A DNA stretch of 62,219 nucleotides from Streptomyces sp. DH24 (lineage in GTDB: Bacteria; Actinomycetota; Actinomycetes; Streptomycetales; Streptomycetaceae): NCBI RefSeq assembly GCF_029813775.1, contig NZ_JARVKW010000039.1:1-62219 (forward strand). The letters run 5' to 3'. Numbering within the stretch: position 1 is the stretch's first letter; each line of letters starts with the position of its first letter. The notes under the pieces are model-generated. The model was not told the origin of the DNA. It worked only from the letters and a program-made list of their open reading frames with translations, and made no database searches. The position numbers were made by a program, and so were the translations under genes. This document shows, piece after piece, positions 51,628-59,621 of the stretch.

Positions 51628-52593
51628 TCACGCACCCCCCGCCCGTGACAGCCGCTCGCCCAACTCCCGTACCGCGGCGACGAGTCCGGGCGGGTCCTGC
51701 ACCGTGAAGTCCAGCCCCGGCATCGCCAGCCGGACCGCGACCCACTCCATCGCGTCGGCGGTCGTGCCGCGCAGCCGGCAGGTGTGGTCGTCGAGCGGTT
51801 CGGGGGCGCCGAGCCAGCCCGGTACGCGCGTGGCGACGACGTCGGCCGGTGCCGCGAACGTGACCGTGAACTCGTAGGTCTCCTGGCGGCGTTGCATCGA
51901 CCGGCGCAGGTACTCGGCGGCGTCCCCGGTGGGCAGTTCCCGCGGCGTGAAGCGCGTCCCCGTCGCGAACGGCTCGCTGACCCGGTCCACGCGGAACGTG
52001 CGCCAGTCGGCGCGGTCGAGGTCGTACGCCACGAGGTACCAGCGGCGTCCGGTCGACACCAGCCGGTACGGCTCGGTCAGGCGCCGCGACTCCGTGCCGT
52101 CCCCGGCCCGGTAGGCGAACCGCAGCCGCTCCTGCCCGGCCACCGTGGACGCCATCACGGTGAGCGTCTCGGGCGCGATGGTCGGGCCGTCCCCGCTGGT
52201 CAGCGGCATCGTCGCGGACTGGAGCGTGGACACGCGGTGCCGCAGCCGGCTCGGCAGCACCTGCTCCAGCTTGGCGAGCGCCCGCACCGACGCCTCGTCC
52301 ACGCCCTCGACCGCGTGCCCGGCCCCGGCGCGCAGCCCGACCGCGATCGCGACCGCCTCCTCGTCGTCCAGCACGAGGGGCGGCATCGCCTTGCCCGCGA
52401 CGAGCCGGTAGCCGCCGTCGGAACCCTTGGTCGCCTGTACGGGATAGCCGAGTTCGCGCAGCCGGTCGATGTCGCGCCGGACCGTGCGCCGCGACACCCC
52501 GAGCCGGTCGGCGAGCTCGCCGCCGGGCCATTCGCGGGGCGTCTGGAGGAGGGAGAGGAGCTGGAGGATCCGCGCCGGCGTGTCGGTCGTCAT
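51628..52593 (-). CDS. WYL-domain helix-turn-helix regulator (YafY-like)
   Basis: A 321-aa protein with an N-terminal winged helix (residues 1-60: ARILQLLSLLQTPREWPGGELADRLGVSRRTVRRDIDRLRELGYPV) and a WYL domain (about 135-215, with the RWYLVAYDLDRADWRTFRVDRV block) plus a C-terminal extension. WYL domains bind small ligands or nucleic acid and act as switches. It is divergent from a DHA2 exporter across 62 bp, which contains the AT-richer CTAGGACACGTTCTGGCCTA stretch; control of that pump is the likely role. Confidence 0.92.
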   Translation of the reverse strand: MTTDTPARILQLLSLLQTPREWPGGELADRLGVSRRTVRRDIDRLRELGYPVQATKGSDGGYRLVAGKAMPPLVLDDEEAVAIAVGLRAGAGHAVEGVDEASVRALAKLEQVLPSRLRHRVSTLQSATMPLTSGDGPTIAPETLTVMASTVAGQERLRFAYRAGDGTESRRLTEPYRLVSTGRRWYLVAYDLDRADWRTFRVDRVSEPFATGTRFTPRELPTGDAAEYLRRSMQRRQETYEFTVTFAAPADVVATRVPGWLGAPEPLDDHTCRLRGTTADAMEWVAVRLAMPGLDFTVQDPPGLVAAVRELGERLSRAGGA

Positions 52594-52655
52594 GAGTCCG
52601 AGGATGCCGCAGATCTAGGACACGTTCTGGCCTAACCGGGGTCTAGCTTCTCGGT

Positions 52656-54185
52656 ATGACCTTCACCGAGACCCCTTCCGGCGTTCAGCCCGCCGCGAGC
52701 GACCGGCGTCGCTGGTTCGCCCTGGCGATCGTGATGACCGCGGCCTTCATGGACCTGGTCGACGTCACGATCGTCAACATCGCGATCCCGTCGATCCAGG
52801 AGGACGCGGGCGCGTCCTTCAGCCAGATCCAGTGGATCACCGCCGGGTACGCCCTCGCCTTCGCCGCCGGCCTGATCACCGGCGGACGCCTCGGCGACAT
52901 CCACGGCCGCAAGAAGATCTTCCTGCTGGGCATCGGCGGCTTCACGCTCGCCTCCGCGCTGTGCGGCTTCGCCGTGAACCCGGAGATGCTGGTCGCCTCC
53001 CGCATCCTGCAGGGCGGCATGGCCGCGCTGATGGTGCCGCAGGTGCTGTCGATCGTGCACGCGACCTTCCCGGCGCACGAACGCGGCAAGGTGTTCGGTC
53101 TGTTCGGCGCGATCGTCGGGCTCGGCGCGGTGTCCGGTCCGCTGCTCGGCGCGCTGCTGACCGAGTGGAACCTGTTCGGGCTCGAATGGCGGCCGATCTT
53201 CCTGATCAACCTGCCGGTCGGCGTCGTGGGCCTGGTCCTGGGCGCCCGTTTCATCACCGAGTCCAAGGCGCCGCGGGCCCTCAAGCTGGACCTGGTGGGC
53301 GTCGCGCTCGTCACGCTGGGCCTGCTGATGCTGCTCTACCCGCTGACCCGGGGCCGTGAGCTGGACTGGCCGCTGTGGGGGTACGTGTCGATGGCCGGCG
53401 CGTTCGTCGTCCTCGCGGGACTGGTGGCCTACGAGCGGCGCAAGGCCGCGCGGGACGGCTCCCCGCTGGTCGAGCTGTCGCTGTTCCGGGTCAAGAGCTT
53501 CGCGGCGGGCATCGCCGTGCAGACCGTGTTCGGGCTCGGGCTCGGCATCTTCTTCCTGGTGTGGACGCTGTACATGCAGACCGGCCTGGGCTGGAGCCCG
53601 CTGAAGGCCGGCCTGACCGGGGTGCCGTTCTCGATCGCCGTGTCCGTGGCCGCGGGCCTGTCGGTGCAGAAGCTGGTGCCGCGCTTCGGCCGCGGGGTGC
53701 TCCAGGCGGGTGCGCTGGTGATGGCCGCCGGTGTCCTGATCTACATCTGGGAGTCCCAGCGCTACGGCCCCGGCATCGCCCCCTGGCAGATGGCGCTGCC
53801 GCTGGTCGTCATGGGCGTCGGCATGGGTCTGATCGTCGCGCCGCTGACCGACGCGGTGCTGTCCGAGGTGCCGCGCGAGCACGCCGGTTCGGCGTCGGGG
53901 CTGATCAACACGGTGCAGCAGATGGGCAACGCGCTCGGCCTCGGGCTCGTCTCGGTGGTCTTCTTCGGCACGATGAGCGACCGGCTGCGCCCGGCGGAGG
54001 TGGGCCCGGCCTTCGTGGACGCCTTCCAGTACGCGCTGGGCTGGGTGGCCGCCGTGCTGGGCGCGATCTTCCTGCTGATGTTCGCCCTGCCCAAGCGCCC
54101 GGCGCAGCACGTGGAGGGCGCGGCGCCCGAGGCGGGGGAGAAGGGGCCGCGCACGGAGCCGGACAAGGAGCCCGAGCTCGTCTGA
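52656..54185 (+). CDS. DHA2 MFS drug exporter next to a WYL regulator
   Basis: A 509-aa protein with 14 predicted membrane helices: MDLVDVTIVNIAIPSIQEDAGASFSQIQW, GGRLGDIHGRKKIFL (motif A), and FGLFGAIVGLGAVSGPLLGALL (motif C). It is a proton-coupled multidrug exporter of the EmrB/QacA class. The ATG at 52656 has no good ribosome site and lies close to the divergent regulator start, so a leaderless transcript is possible. A very strong terminator follows. Substrate unknown. Confidence 0.92.
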   Translation: MTFTETPSGVQPAASDRRRWFALAIVMTAAFMDLVDVTIVNIAIPSIQEDAGASFSQIQWITAGYALAFAAGLITGGRLGDIHGRKKIFLLGIGGFTLASALCGFAVNPEMLVASRILQGGMAALMVPQVLSIVHATFPAHERGKVFGLFGAIVGLGAVSGPLLGALLTEWNLFGLEWRPIFLINLPVGVVGLVLGARFITESKAPRALKLDLVGVALVTLGLLMLLYPLTRGRELDWPLWGYVSMAGAFVVLAGLVAYERRKAARDGSPLVELSLFRVKSFAAGIAVQTVFGLGLGIFFLVWTLYMQTGLGWSPLKAGLTGVPFSIAVSVAAGLSVQKLVPRFGRGVLQAGALVMAAGVLIYIWESQRYGPGIAPWQMALPLVVMGVGMGLIVAPLTDAVLSEVPREHAGSASGLINTVQQMGNALGLGLVSVVFFGTMSDRLRPAEVGPAFVDAFQYALGWVAAVLGAIFLLMFALPKRPAQHVEGAAPEAGEKGPRTEPDKEPELV

Positions 54186-54206
54186 CGCCTCTGACGCGTG
54201 CTTCCA

Positions 54207-54239
54207 GAAGGGCCCGGCACCTCAGGTGCCGGGCCCTTC
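54207..54239 (+). terminator. Strong terminator after the DHA2 exporter
   Basis: GAAGGGCCCGGCACC and GGTGCCGGGCCCTTC form a perfect 15-bp stem with a 3-nt TCA loop, 21 nt after the stop. It separates the exporter from the fruRKA operon. Confidence 0.93.
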
Positions 54240-54372
54240 GGTGTGGAGAACAGACACCCACGCGGAAGCCTGTTCATGCCCGATTGGGCCCGAACCTGTT
54301 TACTTTCTGGAAATCCAGGCTTAGCCTCCCAGTGAAACCACACGTTCGGGCACCAGTCGGAGGGGAACGGAC

Positions 54373-55134
54373 ATGTACGCACCGGAGCGTCAGCAGGAGA
54401 TCCTCCGGCTCGCCCGGGACGGCGGCCGGGTGGACGTGGTGTCGCTGGCCGAGGAGTTCCAGGTGACGGCGGAGACCATCCGCCGCGACCTGAAGGCCCT
54501 CGACCGCGCCGGTCTGGTCCGCCGGGTGCACGGCGGCGCCATCCCCGTCGGGCGCCTCGACTTCGAGCCGGACCTCGCCGAGCGCGAGTCCACCGCGGCC
54601 GACGAGAAGGACCGCATCGCCAAGGCGGCCCTGGCCGAACTGCCCGCCGAGGGCACGACCATCCTCGACGCCGGCACCACCGTGGCCCGCATGGCCGCCG
54701 CCCTCCCGCTGGAGTCCTCCCTCACCGTCGTCACCCACAGCCTGCCCATCGCCGCCCGCCTCGCCGACCATCCCGGCATCCAGCTCCACCTCGTCGGCGG
54801 CCGCGTCCGGCACCGCACCCGCGCCGCCGTCGACGCCTGGGCGCTGCGCGCGTACGGCGAGATCCGCGCGGACGTCCTGTTCGTCGCGGCGAACGGCTTC
54901 TCGGCCGAGCACGGCCTGACCACCCCCGACCTCGCCGAGGCCGCCGTCAAACGCGCGGCCGTCGCCGCCGCCCGCCGGGTGGTGCTGGTCGCCGACTCCT
55001 CCAAGCACGGCCAGGAACACTTCGCCCGCTTCGGCGGCCTGAGCGACGTGGACCTGCTGATCACCGACAGCGGGCTGAGCCCGGAAGACGCCGCCGCCAT
55101 CGAGCGCGGCGGCACGGAAGTAGTACGCGCATGA
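54373..55134 (+). CDS. fruR: FruR, DeoR-family repressor of fructose uptake
   Basis: A 253-aa DeoR-type protein: helix-turn-helix at residues 1-60 (YAPERQQEILRLARDGGRVDVVSLAEEFQVTAETIRRDLKALDRAGLVRRVHGG) and a sugar-phosphate sensor domain (DAGTTVARMA, HSLPIAARLADHP, VLVADSSKHGQEHFARFG). It is the first gene of fruR-fruK-fruA and its stop overlaps the fruK start (ATGA). Upstream, GCCCGAAC (54288) and GTTCGGGC (54344) are inverted, and CTGGA-AA-TCCAG (54307-54318) is a short palindrome; either could be its operator. The ATG has GGAGGGG upstream. Confidence 0.9.
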   Translation: MYAPERQQEILRLARDGGRVDVVSLAEEFQVTAETIRRDLKALDRAGLVRRVHGGAIPVGRLDFEPDLAERESTAADEKDRIAKAALAELPAEGTTILDAGTTVARMAAALPLESSLTVVTHSLPIAARLADHPGIQLHLVGGRVRHRTRAAVDAWALRAYGEIRADVLFVAANGFSAEHGLTTPDLAEAAVKRAAVAAARRVVLVADSSKHGQEHFARFGGLSDVDLLITDSGLSPEDAAAIERGGTEVVRA

Positions 55135-56078
55135 TCCTCACCGTCACCCCGAACCCGTCCCTCGACCGCACCTACGAGGTGCCCTCGCTCGACCGCGGCG
55201 AGGTCGTCCGCGCCACCGGCGAGCGCGTGGACCCGGGCGGCAAGGGCGTCAACGTCTCGCGGGCCGTCGCCGCCGCCGGCCGGCGCACGGTCGCGGTGCT
55301 GCCCCTGGGCGGCGCGCCGGGCGCGCTCGTCGCCGACCTGCTCGACGCGCAGGGCATCGAGGTCGCGCCCGTGCCGGTCGCCGGAGCCACCCGCTCCAAC
55401 ATCGCGCTCGCGGAGGCGGACGGCGTCCTCACGAAGATCAACGCGCCCGGTCCCGAGCTGACGGCCGCCGAGCAGGAACTGCTGCTGGAGACCGTGCGGC
55501 AGCAGTCCCGCGACGCCTCCTGGATCGCCTGCTGCGGCAGCCTCCCGCGCGGCCTCGCCCCCTCCTGGTACGCCGAACTGGTCGCCCGCGCGCACGCCGC
55601 CGGCGCCCGCATCGCGCTCGACACCTCCGGACCCGCGCTGCTCCAGGCCCTGCGCGAGCGGCCCGACGTGGTGAAGCCCAACGCAGAGGAGCTCGCGGAG
55701 GCCGTCGGCCGCCCCCTGACCACCGTCGGCGACGCCGTGAAGGCCGCCGAGGAACTGCGGGAGCTGGGCGCGCGCACCGTGCTCGCCAGCCTCGGCGCCG
55801 ACGGCCAGCTGCTCGTCGACGACGCCGGCGCCTGGTACGGCAGCGCGCGTGTGACCGCCGTCCGCAGCAACGTGGGCGCCGGCGACTCCTCCCTCGCCGG
55901 TTTCCTGATCGCCGGCGGCACCGGCCCCGAGGCGCTCGCGTCGGCGGTCGCCCACGGCGCGGCGGCCGTCCAGCTGCCCGGCAGTGTGATGCCGTCCCCG
56001 GCCGATCTCGACCCGGCGGCGGTGACGGTCACGACGGACGTACCGGTGGACCGCACGCTGAAGGAGCCGGTGACATGA
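55131..56078 (+). CDS. fruK: 1-phosphofructokinase (FruK)
   Basis: A 315-aa PfkB-family kinase: ILTVTPNPSLDRTYEV at the N-terminus, DPGGKGVNVSRAVAAAGRRTVAVLPLGG (substrate loop), and the C-terminal GAGDSSLAGFLIAGG with catalytic Asp near residue 249. It phosphorylates fructose 1-phosphate, made by the PTS transporter, to fructose 1,6-bisphosphate. Its start overlaps the fruR stop by 4 bp, and its stop overlaps the next frame by 4 bp, so translation of the operon is coupled throughout. Confidence 0.96.
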   Translation: MILTVTPNPSLDRTYEVPSLDRGEVVRATGERVDPGGKGVNVSRAVAAAGRRTVAVLPLGGAPGALVADLLDAQGIEVAPVPVAGATRSNIALAEADGVLTKINAPGPELTAAEQELLLETVRQQSRDASWIACCGSLPRGLAPSWYAELVARAHAAGARIALDTSGPALLQALRERPDVVKPNAEELAEAVGRPLTTVGDAVKAAEELRELGARTVLASLGADGQLLVDDAGAWYGSARVTAVRSNVGAGDSSLAGFLIAGGTGPEALASAVAHGAAAVQLPGSVMPSPADLDPAAVTVTTDVPVDRTLKEPVT

Positions 56079-56290
56079 CGCCCCGTCCGGCCGCCCCGGC
56101 CACCGCCTTGGGCCCGTGGCGGCGGGCCTTCCCGTTACTCGGCGCCGCACCTGCCGGGCGCGCCCTGCCCGGCCCCGCCACCACCGGCCCCGGCGGACCC
56201 GCCGGCCCCGTGATTCCCCACCGCATCCCCGTCCCCCCGCCCGCCCACGACTCCCCCCGGGCGATACGCGAGCGAAGGAGCCCGCGATGA
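56075..56290 (+). CDS. 71-codon reading frame wedged between fruK and fruA
   Basis: This Pro/Ala/Gly/Arg-rich 71-aa frame starts in an ATGA overlap with the fruK stop and ends in another ATGA overlap with the fruA start (56287). It therefore fills the 208-bp spacer exactly. The sequence (RPAAPATALGPWRRAFPLLG and on) has no recognised domain, no signal peptide and no close family known to me. It may be a translated linker that couples fruK to fruA rather than a functional protein. The fruA start also has its own AAGGAG site. Confidence 0.4.
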   Translation: MTPRPAAPATALGPWRRAFPLLGAAPAGRALPGPATTGPGGPAGPVIPHRIPVPPPAHDSPRAIRERRSPR

Positions 56291-58467
56291 GCGACATGAT
56301 CACCGCGGAACTGGTCGACCTCGACCTGTCCGCCGACACCAAGGAAGCCGCGGCACGCGCGCTCGCCGAGCGCATGGTGGCCCTGGGCCGGGTGACCGAC
56401 CTCGACGGCTTCCTCGCCGACGTCGCCGCCCGCGAGGCGCAGATGCCGACCGGCCTCGACGGCGGCATCGGCATCCCGCACTGCCGCAGCACGCACGTGA
56501 CCGAGCCGACGCTCGCCTTCGGGCGCAGCGCCGCCGGGATCGACTTCGGCGCGGCGGACGGTCCCGCCGACCTGATCTTCCTGATCGCCGCGCCGGCCGG
56601 CGCCGACGACGCCCACCTGACGATCCTGTCGTCGCTGGCCCGGCAGCTGATGAACGCCGAGTTCACGACGGCACTGCGGTCGGCCCGGGACGCGTCGGCC
56701 GCCGCGGCACTGATCCGCGGCGACGAGCCGGAGACGCCGGGGGCCACCGAGCCGGCCCGGGACTCCGCCGAGCCCGCCGAGCAGGCCGGGGCCGCCACCG
56801 GTCCGTCCGGTCCCGCCGGTCCGTCCGGTCCCGCCGGTCCGTCCGGTCCCACCGGTCCGTCCGGCTCCACCGAAGACTCCGTGGCGGCACCGGTGGCGGC
56901 CTCCGCCGGTGCCGCCACGGACACCACCACCGCGGCCCTGGCCGAACCCTCCGGCGAGGGCGACCGCCCGTTCCGCGTCGTCGCCGTCACCTCCTGCCCC
57001 ACCGGCATCGCCCACACCTACATGGCGGCCGAGTCGCTGGAGAACGCGGGCCGCGAGGCCGGCGTCGAGGTCGTCGTCGAGACCCAGGGCTCGGCCGGCT
57101 TCACCCGCCTCGACCCGGCCGTCATCGCGGCGGCGGACGGCGTGATCTTCGCCCACGACGTCCCCGTACGGGAGAAGGACCGCTTCGCCGGGAAGCCGAC
57201 CGTCGACGTCGGCGTGAAGGCCGGCATCAACCGTCCCGGCGAACTCATCGCCGACGTCCGGCAGAAGGCCGCGCGCGGCGACGTCACCTCCGGCACCGCG
57301 CCCACGCCGGTCGAACGCGGCGGTGACCCGGGCGAGGGCTACGGCACCAAGCTGCGCAAGTGGCTGATGTCCGGCGTGAGTTACATGGTCCCGTTCGTCG
57401 CGGCGGGCGGCCTGCTGATCGCCCTCGGCTTCGCGATCGGCGGCTACGAGATCAACAAGGCGCCGTCGGTCATGGAGCACTTCGTGTGGTCGCAGGCCGA
57501 CAGCTGGGGCGCGCTGCTGTTCCAGATCGGCGGCGTCGCCTTCGCCTTCCTCGTCCCCGTGCTGGCCGGCTACATCGCCTACGGCATGGCGGACCGCCCG
57601 GGCCTGGTCCCCGGCTTCGTCGGCGGTTCCATCTCCCTCACCATCAGCGCGGGCTTCCTCGGCGGCCTCGCGGCCGGTCTGATCGCCGGTGCCGTGGTGA
57701 TCGGCATCCAGAAGGTGCGGATCCCGGCGGCGCTGCGCGGCATCATGCCGGTGGTGGTGATCCCGCTGATCTCCTCGGCGATCGTCGGATTCCTGATGTT
57801 CGTCGTGATCGGCAAGCCCATCGCCTCCGCCCAGAAGGGCATGACCGACTGGCTGAACGGCCTCACCGGCGCCAACGCCGTCCTCCTCGGCGCCCTGCTC
57901 GGCCTGATGATGTGCTTCGACCTCGGCGGCCCGGTCAACAAGGTCGCCTACACCTTCGCCACCGCCGGCATCGCCGTCGCCGACCCGAGCGACTCCGCGA
58001 TGAAGATCATGGCCGCCGTCATGGCGGCCGGCATGGTTCCGCCGCTGGCCATGGCCCTGGCGACGACCGTGCGCGGCAAGCTGTTCAACCAGACCGAGCG
58101 GGAGAACGGCAAGGCCGCCTGGGTCCTGGGCGCTTCCTTCATCTCCGAGGGCGCCATCCCGTTCGCCGCGGCCGACCCGCTGCGTGTCATCCCCGCCTCG
58201 ATGGCGGGCGGCGCGGTCACCGGCGCGCTGTCGATGACCTTCGACGCCACGCTGCGCGCCCCGCACGGCGGCATCTTCGTGGTCCCGCTGATCGGCAACC
58301 CGTTGCTGTACCTGATCGCCATCGCGGCCGGCGTGTGCGTCACCACCGCGCTGGTCGTCCTCCTCAAGGGCCTGCGCAAGCCGGCCCCGGGCGCCACGGC
58401 TCCCGGCACCGGTGACGGCACGTCGTCGTCCCCGGCGGCGGACACCAAGCAGCCCGTGGCGGCATAG
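56287..58467 (+). CDS. fruA: FruA, fructose-specific PTS transporter EIIABC
   Basis: A 726-aa fused PTS permease. EIIA (about 1-150) has the phosphoryl His65 in GIGIPHCRS. A linker (about 152-225) holds a collagen-like run of G-P-x triplets (172-193). EIIB (about 228-325) has Cys237 in VTSCPTGIAHTYMAAE. EIIC (about 355-700) has about nine membrane helices (SGVSYMVPFVAAGGLLIALGFAIGG, FLGGLAAGLIAG). It imports fructose as fructose 1-phosphate, using HPr from elsewhere. The fused A-B-C order is usual in Streptomyces. Confidence 0.96.
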   Translation: MSDMITAELVDLDLSADTKEAAARALAERMVALGRVTDLDGFLADVAAREAQMPTGLDGGIGIPHCRSTHVTEPTLAFGRSAAGIDFGAADGPADLIFLIAAPAGADDAHLTILSSLARQLMNAEFTTALRSARDASAAAALIRGDEPETPGATEPARDSAEPAEQAGAATGPSGPAGPSGPAGPSGPTGPSGSTEDSVAAPVAASAGAATDTTTAALAEPSGEGDRPFRVVAVTSCPTGIAHTYMAAESLENAGREAGVEVVVETQGSAGFTRLDPAVIAAADGVIFAHDVPVREKDRFAGKPTVDVGVKAGINRPGELIADVRQKAARGDVTSGTAPTPVERGGDPGEGYGTKLRKWLMSGVSYMVPFVAAGGLLIALGFAIGGYEINKAPSVMEHFVWSQADSWGALLFQIGGVAFAFLVPVLAGYIAYGMADRPGLVPGFVGGSISLTISAGFLGGLAAGLIAGAVVIGIQKVRIPAALRGIMPVVVIPLISSAIVGFLMFVVIGKPIASAQKGMTDWLNGLTGANAVLLGALLGLMMCFDLGGPVNKVAYTFATAGIAVADPSDSAMKIMAAVMAAGMVPPLAMALATTVRGKLFNQTERENGKAAWVLGASFISEGAIPFAAADPLRVIPASMAGGAVTGALSMTFDATLRAPHGGIFVVPLIGNPLLYLIAIAAGVCVTTALVVLLKGLRKPAPGATAPGTGDGTSSSPAADTKQPVAA

Positions 58468-58520
58468 TCAGGAACACCGCACCCCGGCCGACGGCCGGTC
58501 GCAGCCCTCCCGGGACGGGG

Positions 58521-58625
58521 CCGCGACCGGCCGTTCGCCGTGCGCCCTTCCGGGGCCGGGCCGCGACCGGCCGTTCGCCGTGCGCCCTTCCGGGGCCGGG
58601 CCGCGACCGGCCGTTCGCCGTGCGG
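58521..58625. repeat. 40-bp perfect tandem repeat, 2.6 copies
   Basis: A 40-bp unit beginning CCGCGACCGGCCGTTCGCCG lies at 58521-58560 and, identically, at 58561-58600, with a 24-bp partial copy to 58625. It fills the gap between the convergent fruA and DUF6227 genes. The unit contains internal CCGG/GGCC dyads. Confidence 0.93.
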
Positions 58626-58640
58626 CCCGCTCCGCGGAGG

Positions 58641-59387
58641 TCAGGAAACCTGCGCCGCCCGCCGCTCCATCGCGTCCCGCGCCGCGTCCTCCGAGACGTA
58701 CACCTCGCACATGTGCCGGCCGTCCGGCGTCGCCGTGTGCTCGACCTCCCAGAGGGAGACCTCCTTGCCGTCGCGCAGCAGGAAGGCGTGCTCGTACAGC
58801 GCGAAACACAGCCCGGCGCGCGCCAGGAGGCCCGGACGCCCGAAGGCCTGCGTGATCTGGTGGGCGAACGCCGTCGTCAACAACTCGGCCGTCTCCCCGC
58901 CGGGCCGGTCCGCGTTCTCCGCGCGGCGCAGCAGCCGGCGGGCGTGGTCCGCCGAATCGTCCGGGACGTACACATGACGCGGCGCCGGCAGCGCAGACAC
59001 CTGCACCAGCACAGGCAGCTCGAAGTCCGGGGCGTCGGGCGGCAGCGGCAGCCGCGCGGTGGCGGACCGCAACTCCTCCTCGTCCGCGTACACCTCGTGC
59101 TGCGCCTCGCCGCCCGGCACCGTGTTGTGGACCAGCTCCCACAGCGTGAGCGCCGAACCGTCCGCGACCAGCCAGGTGTGCCGGTACGTTTCCCGGTGCA
59201 GGCCCGCGCTGTGGTGCGCCGAGTGCAACGAACTGTCGTGGGCCAGCGCGCAGTCGAGCTGCCGTACCAACTCGTCGGGCAGCTCGAAGGAGTTCAGGGC
59301 ACGTCCCAGGAGCCGCGCGAGGTGCTCCTCCGGAGACTCGGGCGACTCGGGTGGTTCGTACGCTGCCGTCTCGTACGGAACGCTCAA
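58641..59387 (-). CDS. DUF6227 family protein
   Basis: A 248-aa soluble, acidic protein built of two similar halves: ETYRHTWLVADGSALTLWELVHN...HEVYADEEELR and ALYEHAFLLRDGKEVSLWEVEHTATPDGRHMCEVYVSEDAAR. Each half contains a hydrophobic x-L-W-E-x-x-H core, suggesting an internal duplication. It matches DUF6227, confined to streptomycetes as far as I know; function unknown. A GGAAC-N18-GTT element sits about 100 bp upstream of the ATG. Confidence 0.85.
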   Translation of the reverse strand: MSVPYETAAYEPPESPESPEEHLARLLGRALNSFELPDELVRQLDCALAHDSSLHSAHHSAGLHRETYRHTWLVADGSALTLWELVHNTVPGGEAQHEVYADEEELRSATARLPLPPDAPDFELPVLVQVSALPAPRHVYVPDDSADHARRLLRRAENADRPGGETAELLTTAFAHQITQAFGRPGLLARAGLCFALYEHAFLLRDGKEVSLWEVEHTATPDGRHMCEVYVSEDAARDAMERRAAQVS

Positions 59388-59485
59388 GGTTTCTCCCGGC
59401 GTTGCTGCATGTCACCTTGTGGGTGCATACCGTAGCCCCTCGGCCGGACATCATGTCCAGGAACCGAGAAAACGTACGCTTGAAA

Positions 59486-59511
59486 AACTCTCGACTCGCG
59501 CGAGAAGTTCC
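59486..59511 (-). promoter_or_regulatory. SigR-like promoter upstream of DUF6227 gene
   Basis: On the minus strand GGAAC (59511-59507), an 18-nt spacer and GTT (59488-59486) match the SigR consensus at all but one position (C for T in GGAAT). It lies in an A-tract-rich stretch upstream of the start at 59387, giving a leader near 90 nt. Confidence 0.55.
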
Positions 59512-59621
59512 CGCAACGTCCGGCATACCGTCAAAAAACCCTGGTGGCAAGGGACTTGGCCTGTGTTGGGCGTGGTGCCCGGCCGGCGTCCACGCCCGGC
59601 GCGCGGCTCGCTCCGCGCGCG

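Noticed and set aside
54288..54351. Wide inverted repeat GCCCGAAC...GTTCGGGC as a proven FruR operator
   Set aside because: Arms are 48 bp apart and other palindromes lie between; kept only as a candidate within the fruR entry.
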